A stretch of DNA of 64,000 nt, taken from assembly GCA_930367215.1 (NCBI GenBank), contig OV884058.1, positions 169,180,478-169,244,477 of the forward strand, written 5' to 3'. Positions 18,649 through 30,355 of this stretch are shown here, in pieces. Position numbers and translations under genes: made by a program. The notes beneath the pieces are model-generated. The model saw only the letters and a program-made list of their open reading frames with translations. It ran no database searches and was not told where the DNA came from. This stretch comes from Pollenia angustigena (taxonomy: Eukaryota; Arthropoda; Insecta; Diptera; Polleniidae). The stretch's first letter is position 1. Each line of letters begins with the position of its first letter.

Positions 18649-21600
18649 TTATTATCAAAAAGTAATTTCAATTTTTGGGAATACAAAATTTTAATTTCAA
18701 AAGATTTTGTTATTCGTGCTTAATTCCCAGTTTTTATTATTGATAAAAACACTTGAAATTTATTGTTGATGGGATAAGCTATTCCTATGCATTTCACTGG
18801 TTGCTTAGGCCAGATCATCAGGAAACTTCATCCATAAAGGTTTTAGACAAACTAAAGATATTAAACCAAATAAAACTGTTAAACGTATAAGACTTATAGA
18901 AACAGTTCTACTTGTAATAATATCAAAGTTTAAACAAAACACATCAACAATAAACAGTGGGTTCATCTCATCTTACATTCCCCACTACAATTAGTTGAAA
19001 TTCTCTCAACATTTATTGTAGTTGTAAGTAGGTTAAGAAAAACAAAATGAAAAAAACAACAACTTACAAAAGATGTTGTCAATTAAGTGTTTTTAAGGCC
19101 GTGCACTGCCTGTTTATTAGCAAAAAGTAATTTCAATTTTTGGGAATACAAAATTTTAATTTCAAAAGATTTTGTTATTCGTGCTTAATTCCCAGTTTTT
19201 ATTATTGATAAAAACACTTGAAATTTATTGTTGATGGGATAAGCTATTCCTATGCATTTCACTGGTTGCTTAGGCCAGATCATCAGGAAACTTCATCCAT
19301 AAAGGTTTTAGACAAACTAAAGATATTAAACCAAATAAAACTGTTAAACGTATAAGACTTATAGAAACAGTTCTACTTGTAATAATATCAAAGTTTAAAC
19401 AAAACACATCAACAATAAACAGTGGGTTCATCTCATCTTACATTCCCCACTACAATTAGTTGAAATTCTCTCAACATTTATTGTAGTTGTAAGTAGGTTA
19501 AGAAAAACAAAATGAAAAAAACAACAACTTACAAAAGATGTTGTCAATTAAGTGTTTTTAAGGCCGTGCACTGCCTGTTTATTATCAAAAAGTAATTTCA
19601 ATTTTTGGGAATACAAAATTTTAATTTCAAAAGATTTTGTTATTCGTGCTTAATTCCCAGTTTTTATTATTGATAAAAACACTTGAAATTTATTGTTGAT
19701 GGGATAAGCTATTCCTATGCATTTCACTGGTTGCTTAGGCCAGATCATCAGGAAACTTCATCCATAAAGGTTTTAGACAAACTAAAGATATTAAACCAAA
19801 TAAAACTGTTAAACGTATAAGACTTATAGAAACAGTTCTACTTGTAATAATATCAAAGTTTAAACAAAACACATCAACAATAAACAGTGGGTTCATCTCA
19901 TCTTACATTCCCCACTACAATTAGTTGAAATTCTCTCAACATTTATTGTAGTTGTAAGTAGGTTAAGAAAAACAAAATGAAAAAAACAACAACTTACAAA
20001 AGATGTTGTCAATTAAGTGTTTTTAAGGCCGTGCACTGCCTGTTTATTATCAAAAAGTAATTTCAATTTTTGGGAATACAAAATTTTAATTTCAAAAGAT
20101 TTTGTTATTCGTGCTTAATTCCCAGTTTTTATTATTGATAAAAACACTTGAAATTTATTGTTGATGGGATAAGCTATTCCTATGCATTTCACTGGTTGCT
20201 TAGGCCAGATCATCAGGAAACTTCATCCATAAAGGTTTTAGACAAACTAAAGATATTAAACCAAATAAAACTGTTAAACGTATAAGACTTATAGAAACAG
20301 TTCTACTTGTAATAATATCAAAGTTTAAACAAAACACATCAACAATAAACAGTGGGTTCATCTCATCTTACATTCCCCACTACAATTAGTTGAAATTCTC
20401 TCAACATTTATTGTAGTTGTAAGTAGGTTAAGAAAAACAAAATGAAAAAAACAACAACTTACAAAAGATGTTGTCAATTAAGTGTTTTTAAGGCCGTGCA
20501 CTGCCTGTTTATTATCAAAAAGTAATTTCAATTTTTGGGAATACAAAATTTTAATTTCAAAAGATTTTGTTATTCGTGCTTAATTCCCAGTTTTTATTAT
20601 TGATAAAAACACTTGAAATTTATTGTTGATGGGATAAGCTATTCCTATGCATTTCACTGGTTGCTTAGGCCAGATCATCAGGAAACTTCATCCATAAAGG
20701 TTTTAGACAAACTAAAGATATTAAACCAAATAAAACTGTTAAACGTATAAGACTTATAGAAACAGTTCTACTTGTAATAATATCAAAGTTTAAACAAAAC
20801 ACATCAACAATAAACAGTGGGTTCATCTCATCTTACATTCCCCACTACAATTAGTTGAAATTCTCTCAACATTTATTGTAGTTGTAAGTAGGTTAAGAAA
20901 AACAAAATGAAAAAAACAACAACTTACAAAAGATGTTGTCAATTAAGTGTTTTTAAGGCCGTGCACTGCCTGTTTATTATCAAAAAGTAATTTCAATTTT
21001 TGGGAATACAAAATTTTAATTTCAAAAGATTTTGTTATTCGTGCTTAATTCCCAGTTTTTATTATTGATAAAAACACTTGAAATTTATTGTTGATGGGAT
21101 AAGCTATTCCTATGCATTTCACTGGTTGCTTAGGCCAGATCATCAGGAAACTTCATCCATAAAGGTTTTAGACAAACTAAAGATATTAAACCAAATAAAA
21201 CTGTTAAACGTATAAGACTTATAGAAACAGTTCTACTTGTAATAATATCAAAGTTTAAACAAAACACATCAACAATAAACAGTGGGTTCATCTCATCTTA
21301 CATTCCCCACTACAATTAGTTGAAATTCTCTCAACATTTATTGTAGTTGTAAGTAGGTTAAGAAAAACAAAATGAAAAAAACAACAACTTACAAAAGATG
21401 TTGTCAATTAAGTGTTTTTAAGGCCGTGCACTGCCTGTTTATTATCAAAAAGTAATTTCAATTTTTGGGAATACAAAATTTTAATTTCAAAAGATTTTGT
21501 TATTCGTGCTTAATTCCCAGTTTTTATTATTGATAAAAACACTTGAAATTTATTGTTGATGGGATAAGCTATTCCTATGCATTTCACTGGTTGCTTAGGC

Positions 21601-23370
21601 CAGATCATCAGGAAACTTCATCCATAAAGGTTTTAGACAAACTAAAGATATTAAACCAAATAAAACTGTTAAACGTATAAGACTTATAGAAACAGTTCTA
21701 CTTGTAATAATATCAAAGTTTAAACAAAACACATCAACAATAAACAGTGGGTTCATCTCATCTTACATTCCCCACTACAATTAGTTGAAATTCTCTCAAC
21801 ATTTATTGTAGTTGTAAGTAGGTTAAGAAAAACAAAATGAAAAAAACAACAACTTACAAAAGATGTTGTCAATTAAGTGTTTTTAAGGCCGTGCACTGCC
21901 TGTTTATTATCAAAAAGTAATTTCAATTTTTGGGAATACAAAATTTTAATTTCAAAAGATTTTGTTATTCGTGCTTAATTCCCAGTTTTTATTATTGATA
22001 AAAACACTTGAAATTTATTGTTGATGGGATAAGCTATTCCTATGCATTTCACTGGTTGCTTAGGCCAGATCATCAGGAAACTTCATCCATAAAGGTTTTA
22101 GACAAACTAAAGATATTAAACCAAATAAAACTGTTAAACGTATAAGACTTATAGAAACAGTTCTACTTGTAATAATATCAAAGTTTAAACAAAACACATC
22201 AACAATAAACAGTGGGTTCATCTCATCTTACATTCCCCACTACAATTAGTTGAAATTCTCTCAACATTTATTGTAGTTGTAAGTAGGTTAAGAAAAACAA
22301 AATGAAAAAAACAACAACTTACAAAAGATGTTGTCAATTAAGTGTTTTTAAGGCCGTGCACTGCCTGTTTATTATCAAAAAGTAATTTCAATTTTTGGGA
22401 ATACAAAATTTTAATTTCAAAAGATTTTGTTATTCGTGCTTAATTCCCAGTTTTTATTATTGATAAAAACACTTGAAATTTATTGTTGATGGGATAAGCT
22501 ATTCCTATGCATTTCACTGGTTGCTTAGGCCAGATCATCAGGAAACTTCATCCATAAAGGTTTTAGACAAACTAAAGATATTAAACCAAATAAAACTGTT
22601 AAACGTATAAGACTTATAGAAACAGTTCTACTTGTAATAATATCAAAGTTTAAACAAAACACATCAACAATAAACAGTGGGTTCATCTCATCTTACATTC
22701 CCCACTACAATTAGTTGAAATTCTCTCAACATTTATTGTAGTTGTAAGTAGGTTAAGAAAAACAAAATGAAAAAAACAACAACTTACAAAAGATGTTGTC
22801 AATTAAGTGTTTTTTAGGCCGTGCACTGCCTGTTTATTATCAAAAAGTAATTTCAATTTTTGGGAATACAAAATTTTAATTTCAAAAGATTTTGTTATTC
22901 GTGCTTAATTCCCAGTTTTTATTATTGATAAAAACACTTGAAATTTATTGTTGATGGGATAAGCTATTCCTATGCATTTCACTGGTTGCTTAGGCCAGAT
23001 CATCAGGAAACTTCATCCATAAAGGTTTTAGACAAACTAAAGATATTAAACCAAATAAAACTGTTAAACGTATAAGACTTATAGAAACAGTTCTACTTGT
23101 AATAATATCAAAGTTTAAACAAAACACATCAACAATAAACAGTGGGTTCATCTCATCTTACATTCCCCACTACAATTAGTTGAAATTCTCTCAACATTTA
23201 TTGTAGTTGTAAGTAGGTTAAGAAAAACAAAATGAAAAAAAACAACAACTTACAAAAGATGTTGTCAATTAAGTGTTTTTAAGGCCGTGCACTGCCTGTT
23301 TATTATCAAAAAGTAATTTCAATTTTTGGGAATACAAAATTTTAATTTCAAAAGATTTTGTTATTCGTGC
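18649..23370 (+). repeat. forward arm: ten full 465-bp units plus a 63-bp partial
   Basis: The anchor CAAAAAGTAATTTCAATTTT recurs at 18656, 19121, 19586, 20051, 20516, 20981, 21446, 21911, 22376, 22841 and 23307. Spacing is 465 except the last (466, one extra A in the run after AAAATG). Private variants are few: G for T before the second unit (19120) and T for A near 22815. Each unit contains GTGCTTAATTCCCAG, TTGCTTAGGCCAGATCATC and AAGGCCGTGCACTGCC. Such homogeneity points to recent amplification or gene conversion. Confidence 0.95.
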
Positions 23371-26103
23371 ACGGCCTTAAAAACACTTAATTGACAACAT
23401 CTTTTGTAAGTTGTTGTTTTTTTCATTTTGTTTTTCTTAACCTACTTACAACTACAATAAATGTTGAGAGAATTTCAACTAATTGTAGTGGGGAATGTAA
23501 GATGAGATGAACCCACTGTTTATTGTTGATGTGTTTTGTTTAAACTTTGATATTATTACAAGTAGAACTGTTTCTATAAGTCTTATACGTTTAACAGTTT
23601 TATTTGGTTTAATATCTTTAGTTTGTCTAAAACCTTTATGGATGAAGTTTCCTGATGATCTGGCCTAAGCAACCAGTGAAATGCATAGGAATAGCTTATC
23701 TCATCAACAATAAATTTCAAGTGTTTTTATCAATAATAAAAACTGGGAATTAAGCACGAATAACAAAATCTTTTGAAATTAAAATTTTGTATTCCCAAAA
23801 ATTGAAATTACTTTTTGATAATAAACAGGCAGTGCACGGCCTTAAAAACACTTAATTGACAACATCTTTTGTAAGTTGTTGTTTTTTTCATTTTGTTTTT
23901 CTTAACCTACTTACAACTACAATAAATGTTGAGAGAATTTCAACTAATTGTAGTGGGGAATGTAAGATGAGATGAACCCACTGTTTATTGTTGATGTGTT
24001 TTGTTTAAACTTTGATATTATTACAAGTAGAACTGTTTCTATAAGTCTTATACGTTTAACAGTTTTATTTGGTTTAATATCTTTAGTTTGTCTAAAACCT
24101 TTATGGATGAAGTTTCCTGATGATCTGGCCTAAGCAACCAGTGAAATGCATAGGAATAGCTTATCCCATCAACAATAAATTTCAAGTGTTTTTATCAATA
24201 ATAAAAACTGGGAATTAAGCACGAATAACAAAATCTTTTGAAATTAAAATTTTGTATTCCCAAAAATTGAAATTACTTTTTGATAATAAACAGGCAGTGC
24301 ACGGCCTTAAAAACACTTAATTGACAACATCTTTTGTAAGTTGTTGTTTTTTTCATTTTGTTTTTCTTAACCTACTTACAACTACAATAAATGTTGAGAG
24401 AATTTCAACTAATTGTAGTGGGGAATGTAAGATGAGATGAACCCACTGTTTATTGTTGATGTGTTTTGTTTAAACTTTGATATTATTACAAGTAGAACTG
24501 TTTCTATAAGTCTTATACGTTTAACAGTTTTATTTGGTTTAATATCTTTAGTTTGTCTAAAACCTTTATGGATGAAGTTTCCTGATGATCTGGCCTAAGC
24601 AACCAGTGAAATGCATAGGAATAGCTTATCCCATCAACAATAAATTTCAAGTGTTTTTATCAAAAATAAAAACTGGGAATTAAGCACGAATAACAAAATC
24701 TTTTGAAATTAAAATTTTGTATTCCCAAAAATTGAAATTACTTTTTGATAATAAACAGGCAGTGCACGGCCTTAAAAACACTTAATTGACAACATCTTTT
24801 GTAAGTTGTTGTTTTTTTCATTTTGTTTTTCTTAACCTACTTACAACTACAATAAATGTTGAGAGAATTTCAACTAATTGTAGTGGGGAATGTAAGATGA
24901 GATGAACCCACTGTTTATTGTTGATGTGTTTTGTTTAAACTTTGATATTATTACAAGTAGAACTGTTTCTATAAGTCTTATACGTTTAACAGTTTTATTT
25001 GGTTTAATATCTTTAGTTTGTCTAAAACCTTTATGGATGAAGTTTCCTGATGATCTGGCCTAAGCAACCAGTGAAATGCATAGGAATAGCTTATCCCATC
25101 AACAATAAATTTCAAGTGTTTTTATCAATAATAAAAACTGGGAATTAAGCACGAATAACAAAATCTTTTGAAATTAAAATTTTGTATTCCCAAAAATTGA
25201 AATTACTTTTTGATAATAAACAGGCAGTGCACGGCCTTAAAAACACTTAATTGACAACATCTTTTGTAAGTTGTTGTTTTTTTCATTTTGTTTTTCTTAA
25301 CCTACTTACAACTACAATAAATGTTGAGAGAATTTCAACTAATTGTAGTGGGGAATGTAAGATGAGATGAACCCACTGTTTATTGTTGATGTGTTTTGTT
25401 TAAACTTTGATATTATTACAAGTAGAACTGTTTCTATAAGTCTTATACGTTTAACAGTTTTATTTGGTTTAATATCTTTAGTTTGTCTAAAACCTTTATG
25501 GATGAAGTTTCCTGATGATCTGGCCTAAGCAACCAGTGAAATGCATAGGAATAGCTTATCCCATCAACAATAAATTTCAAGTGTTTTTATCAATAATAAA
25601 AACTGGGAATTAAGCACGAATAACAAAATCTTTTGAAATTAAAATTTTGTATTCCCAAAAATTGAAATTACTTTTTGATAATAAACAGGCAGTGCACGGC
25701 CTTAAAAACACTTAATTGACAACATCTTTTGTAAGTTGTTGTTTTTTTCATTTTGTTTTTCTTAACCTACTTACAACTACAATAAATGTTGAGAGAATTT
25801 CAACTAATTGTAGTGGGGAATGTAAGATGAGATGAACCCACTGTTTATTGTTGATGTGTTTTGTTTAAACTTTGATATTATTACAAGTAGAACTGTTTCT
25901 ATAAGTCTTATACGTTTAACAGTTTTATTTGGTTTAATATCTTTAGTTTGTCTAAAACCTTTATGGATGAAGTTTCCTGATGATCTGGCCTAAGCAACCA
26001 GTGAAATGCATAGGAATAGCTTATCCCATCAACAATAAATTTCAAGTGTTTTTATCAATAATAAAAACTGGGAATTAAGCACGAATAACAAAATCTTTTG
26101 AAA
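23367..26103 (-). repeat. reverse arm: five full units plus a 408-bp partial
   Basis: The complement of the unit starts at 23371 (ACGGCCTTAAAAACAC) and repeats at 23836, 24301, 24766, 25231 and 25696, always 465 bp apart. Private variants: T for C at 23701 and A for T near 24664. The last unit stops after ATCTTTTGAAA, where the direct repeat begins. This 2.7-kb arm can pair with the adjacent part of the forward arm over its whole length. Confidence 0.95.
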
Positions 26104-26116
26104 GTAAATAGAATTA

Positions 26117-26650
26117 ATTATGAACATTCGTTGTTAGGAGCTATTCCAACCTGCTTCGGTTATCCGCAAACCGAGGATGTTGGTAAATTCTAGATTATAC
26201 ATTTTTTATTCGTTCAATTGGCCCTTAGAAACAGCGTCAACAACTTGAATTTATCTTCCGCCGACTAAATCAATATTTACAATTGTTAACTTAACCTAAA
26301 TTTAAAATAAAGATATCATTAAACTTAATTTGCCTACTTAAATCTATGTGTTTTAAATTCTAAGTAATTATCAACCTAACTCCCTACAAGGAAAAGAAAC
26401 CCTCACATACTTACCAGTGTGAACAAAGCGCCCACTCGCCCAATCAATGTAAATCCCTGCATTTAGACAATTCTCTTATTCTCTAATTGTCATTTATTTC
26501 TTTTCCCTTCATTCCATAATTTCAATCACTCTTATGAGTGATTGTATTACAATCAGCACTTTACAATTTCCCAAAATTAAAGGAACCCTTCATCTCTGCA
26601 ATAAAAGTGACGATTGGTTATAGTTCTGTGTGGCTCCCTTAGACACAGAA
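26117..26650. other. higher-complexity segment, possibly LTR-like
   Basis: This block has less biased composition than its surroundings. It contains TGTTAGGAGCTATTCCAACC, a small hairpin CTTCGGTT...AACCGAGG, an AATAAA near 26307, and ends near ACAGAACTACAGACA. It could be a solo LTR, but I see no target duplication, primer-binding site or polypurine tract, so no family call. Confidence 0.25.
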
Positions 26651-26779
26651 CTACAGACAATTTACAAACATATCAATTAAGAAAATGTTTAAAAATATTA
26701 GAAAAGTTTTAAAAAATTTTCTTCAATTACTTAATAAGTTTTCCTTTTTTTGTGTTAGTTTAAATGTCAATTAATAAAT

Positions 26780-26970
26780 CAAATACTTTTTCGATTTGAA
26801 ATCAATTTTATTTCTTAATTTTACAGCCGATACTGAACGAATCGAAATAAATTTTTCATTGTTCTAAAGCAATTATGTATATAAATTTTCAAAACACTGA
26901 AAAATAATTTCGATTCGTTCAGTATCGACTTAAAAAATTTTAAATAAAATTGCTTTCGAATCGAAAATAT
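26780..26970. repeat. imperfect palindrome of about 190 bp
   Basis: GATACTGAACGAATCGAAAT (about 26828) and its complement ATTTCGATTCGTTCAGTATC (about 26906) are arms of a palindrome that also includes flanking TTTCGATTTGAAA/GAATCGAAAAT words. Likely a MITE; ends not fixed. Confidence 0.6.
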
Positions 26971-27317
26971 ATTCGATCGAAACTACCAGAATAAGCCCTT
27001 TCTATGATGTAACATTTGTTATCATATTTAAAAATTTCAATATTAAAACATTTGAATTTTTTGCTTGTTGGGACATTTATAATTTTACACAGAAAACAAG
27101 TTAAAGAACAAAAATGGAAAATAATAAAACAAATATTTACATTCCTTTTTGTTTTGAAGTACTTTTATGTGCGTTTGCCAACCAACACTATATTTTGGTA
27201 CTTAAAAATGCTTAATTATATATTTTTCGAAGAACTTAAAGAACCTAGATAACAAGTTTTGAAAAGAAAAATTTCTTAAAATATAGATAAAAAAAGTATT
27301 TTTTTTTTGTTTCGTTT

Positions 27318-27578
27318 CTGTAGTGCAATTTACTAACTTTTAACGAACCGACAATCGTTATATTTGTCGACAGATATATTCGCTTGCAGTAACGATAGTG
27401 TGATTCTGTAACTTTTTTTTAACGGCAGAAAACAGCTGTATTTTTGTAACATCTCTGTCTTTAAAATTTAAAAAAAAAAAACGAAAAGCACAAAAGAGAA
27501 TAAAATAAAAACAAATGAAACTGTTCTTAACCCCCTATGTTACACATGTTTTTGGAGTCAAAATGCATTGAAAAAGGT
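27318..27578 (+). repeat. related inverted-repeat unit A outside the left end
   Basis: Begins TGTAGTGCAATTTACTAAC, contains TTGTCGACAGATATATTCGC and AACGGCAGAAAACAGCTG, and ends TTGAAAAAGGTCT where the long-TIR element starts. The same unit recurs in reverse at 29905-30355, where it is interrupted by a small MITE. The terminal AGTGCRATT-type word is shared with the neighbouring long TIR. Confidence 0.65.
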
Positions 27579-28439
27579 CTGTAGTGCGATTAATAACTTT
27601 TATAACGATAATCGAATCGTTAAAACAAATATAACGAAAATTTATTGAATATGCTATTCAGTAACAATTTTATCGATATTCGCTGTCGTTTAAAATCAGC
27701 TGTTACTTTAAGCAATTTTTTTGTAGTTATATAAACGACAATAATTTAGGTTGTGTTTATTTAATCGATTAAATGTATTTAATGTTTAAAATAGCTTACA
27801 TACATACAAAGATATATTAATATGTACATTAGACCGGTCCTTATTAATTTTTTTTTAATTTGTATCACGGCAAGCACTAAAAACATTTTATTTGGTCTAA
27901 AAAAACCACACAAAAATTTTGAGCACGATAGGACAATTTTTAGTTCTGCCTCCAAGCAATCTTTATTATCACTGGATTGATTTGCAATTATTGAGTCACA
28001 TAATTCTTGTGGTCTTTCATTTAGTCGTTAATGAAACATGTTTCATGGATGCCTTAATAATTTTGATCTTACTTTACACTAATACAACTGCAATACAATT
28101 TTATCCATCTTACAAGTATTCAAAGGTGTCAGTCAGGGTTTAAAAGCACTCATCAGCTGGATGCGTTTTATTTTCGCTTTTGTCACTGCTATTGAAATTT
28201 TAAATTTTTTTCCAATAGTCAATGTTTTGTTTTTCGTTTGTGCAAAAAAGCAAATCTCCTATTTTGTATATTTTTATTTTTTGACAATTGCTTTTTTACA
28301 AGCCAGCGACAAAAATGGTCATCCACCTAAAAAGCAAAAGCTTAAAAAAATTATATCGCGTTTTGCTTTTTTACTTTTTCCTAAAAGAAGAGCAAGGTAA
28401 AGACAAACCAAAACTCATAAAGTAGACGCGATTACAAAG

Positions 28440-29234
28440 AATTATTACAATTAGTAATTAATTTTCTTGGCGGTACGGCGCCGAATTTTAACAGCTTTCG
28501 AATACCTGGTGCAACTTCTCATGCTAGATGGATGTCAAAAGCTAATTATATACTTAAAATTTATTTGTTACGTTATCAATTTAATATGACAAACAAAGAG
28601 CTGAACGGTATACGTAGTGTCTGTCTTTTCATAGTTCGTATTTATGTAAAAGCCTGGTTTGGATGCACCAAAGCAATCGAAGCACCAAATCAAGAACTAA
28701 CTAAATTTAATAAAAAATATAATTGCTTATCCTGAACAAGATATAGCTTTTGCTTTGTTACAAAAAGTAAGCAATCACTTATGGTATTTGTCCGAAGAAG
28801 CAGTTGGTCTTTTATTCTTCGATCCTAATGTTTGTGTTGATATTAAGAGAACAATGGTTAAAGCAACTAATGTTCAAGAAAATAAACAAAAATGCAAGCG
28901 GATCATAGCTAAGCCAACAAATATCCTTGAAACATATTAACAAAAAGATTTAAGCGATTTTGTAAATTCAAACACACACGCGTTCTTTGACCGCTTAGAA
29001 ATTTCAAAAGTCGATCCATCGGATTGGAATGCAAGATTTGACTATGCTCAAGCATCTCAAATTTGTCAAAACTTATCTGTAGTAAACGATGCTGCTGAAA
29101 GAGGAGCCAAATTCATTACAGATTATAATAATAAATTAACACACAATGAAGAAGAGAAACAATTCCTTTTTCAAGTGGTCAAAGAATATAATATGAATTA
29201 TCCCACTTTAAAAAAGACTTCACTATTACACTAA
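28440..29234 (+). pseudogene. transposase-like protein of unrecognised family, broken
   Basis: Frame one gives LGGTAPNFNSFRIPGATSHA, then RWMSKANYILKIYLLRYQF and KAWFGCTKAIEAPNQ. After a frame change near 28720, frame two gives AYPEQDIAFALLQKVSNHLW and YLSEEAVGLLFFDPNVCVD, an in-frame stop at 28938-28940, then LSDFVNSNTHAFFDRLEISK. It ends VVNDAAERGAKFITDYNNKL, KQFLFQVVKEYNMNYP and a stop at 29232-29234. I remember similar strings (SFR-PGA, ARWM-K, HLWYLSEE, NDAAERG) in uncharacterised multicopy arthropod proteins, but cannot name the family or identify catalytic residues. About 265 codons remain. Confidence 0.7.
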
Positions 29235-29395
29235 ATTTATATTAATATGCATACATGTAATTCCTAGAAATATTTTATTTTATTGTTAATTTTTCACATA
29301 ATTTTTAATAAAATATTAAAAAATAAATTTTTTTGTCTTATTTCTAATAATAAATACAAATTATTTAGCTTAATTTCTTCGACCTTCTTAATATT

Positions 29396-29594
29396 ATTTC
29401 CTTTCAATAATTTTTCAAGCTCAAGGTCCGTTTTATATAAAAATTCTTTATTTAAAATTTATCCAATATTTCGCTATCTCAATGGATAGCTTCTTCAGGG
29501 ATTTTTGGTTTTTTTATATAAAAAAATAATAATAAATAAATAATTTTTATATAAAACGGACCTTGAGCTTGAAAAATTATTGAAAGGAAATAAA
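29396..29594. repeat. inverted repeat around a Penelope-like terminus
   Basis: ATTTCCTTTCAATAATTTTT with CAAGCTCAAGGTCCG (29396 onward) is repeated as its exact complement at 29547-29594. The spacer holds the hammerhead-like motif. Inverted duplicated ends are typical of Penelope-like elements. Confidence 0.75.
29468..29498 (-). ncRNA. hammerhead-like ribozyme motif (second copy)
   Basis: On the minus strand: CTGAAGA, one A, GCTATC, loop CATTGA, GATAGC, then GAAAT. Stem II is a perfect 6-bp helix between the two hammerhead core boxes, with the same one-nucleotide offset as the motif at 5135-5163. The surrounding inverted repeat supports a Penelope-like terminal sequence. Stems I and III and the cleavage site cannot be confirmed by eye. 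Confidence 0.5.
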
Positions 29595-29904
29595 TACAAA
29601 TAGTTGCTTGAGGCAGAGCTAAAAATTATCCAATCGTGGTAAATTTTTTTTTCGTGCTTTTTAATACTAAATGAAATATTTTTAGCGCTTGCCCCGATAT
29701 AAATTCTAGAAAATAAATTTCTTCATATATATAAGAACCGGTCTAATGTATATGTATGAACAAAAACAAAATCCTAAATTTTAAATTTGCAAAAAAGCAT
29801 ATTAAGAACAAAAACAAAATTCTAAATGTAAAATTCACAAAAAAAAAATATAAAAACTATAAATTAACCCTTCGTCTTACTCATGAGTCTGGCCAGACCT
29901 TTTT

Positions 29905-30355
29905 CAATATATTTTGAATGCTAAAGCATGTGTAACACAGGGAGTTAAGAACAATTTCATTTGTTTTTATTTTATTCTCTTTTGTGCTTTTCGTTTTTTT
30001 TTTAAACATTTTTAAGACAGAGATCAAGGCGAATTCATGTAAACGGTGGTGTCGATACTACAACAATTAACAACACCAAAAACACAATATATTTTGTTGC
30101 TGCTTTCGTTGGCCGATAAGTCAAAAACACAAGTAACTTTTGACATTCCTCTTTCTAATTTAAAAAAAAAGTAGCACAGCTGTGTTTTCAACGCCACCTG
30201 AAAGTCAATTCGCCTTGACAGAGATGTTACAAAAATACAGCTGTTTTCTACCGTTAAAAAAAGTTACAGAATCACACTATCGTTACTGCAAGCGAATATA
30301 TCTGTCGACAAATATAACGATTGTTGGTTCGTTAAAAGTTAGTGAATCGCACCAC
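29905..30355 (-). repeat. unit A, reverse copy, inserted in a palindrome
   Basis: Complement of 27318-27578, ending GTTAGTGAATCGCACCACTG. It lies between palindromic arms: left GTCTTACTCATGAGTCTGGC (about 29876) and right GCCAGACTCAAGAGTAAGAC (about 30356). GCCAGACC/GCCAGACT at its two edges could be an 8-bp duplication with one change. It is interrupted by the 193-bp MITE at 30025. Confidence 0.6.
30025..30217. mobile_element. 193-bp MITE with perfect 8-bp TSD
   Basis: Ends CAAGGCGAATTCATG and CAATTCGCCTTG; ACAGAGAT duplicated at 30017-30024 and 30218-30225. The pre-insertion sequence is preserved at about 27465, in unit A, as AACATCTCTGTCTT on the opposite strand, which lacks the element. 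Non-coding. The 8-bp duplication suggests hAT. Confidence 0.92.

Larger units (their letters stand above)
18639..26116. mobile_element. giant foldback element: inverted arrays of a 465-bp unit between 13-bp direct repeats
   Basis: GTAAATAGAATTA occurs at 18639-18651 and again at 26104-26116. Between them, apart from a 3-bp overlap on the left, lies only array: ten full 465-bp units plus 58-63 bp in plus orientation (to 23370), then five full units plus a 408-bp partial in minus orientation (to 26103). Copies are nearly identical. No open frame of 60 codons exists anywhere in it. This is the architecture of Drosophila Foldback-type elements (long inverted repeats made of tandem units, short target duplication), but the unit and the 13-bp duplication do not match the family as I know it. 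Confidence 0.8.

Noticed and set aside
18639..26116. CRISPR-like or other regular array
   Set aside because: Units are 465 bp with no spacers and an orientation switch; eukaryotic satellite/foldback structure.
18639..26116. Pure assembly artefact (palindromic read)
   Set aside because: Outer flanks are different unique sequences joined by a shared 13-bp repeat. Not fully excluded for exact copy number.
26117..26650. Solo LTR call
   Set aside because: No duplication, primer-binding site or internal domain; kept only as a low-confidence note.
27016..27252. 78-codon frame
   Set aside because: Hydrophobic, AT-driven translation without motif.
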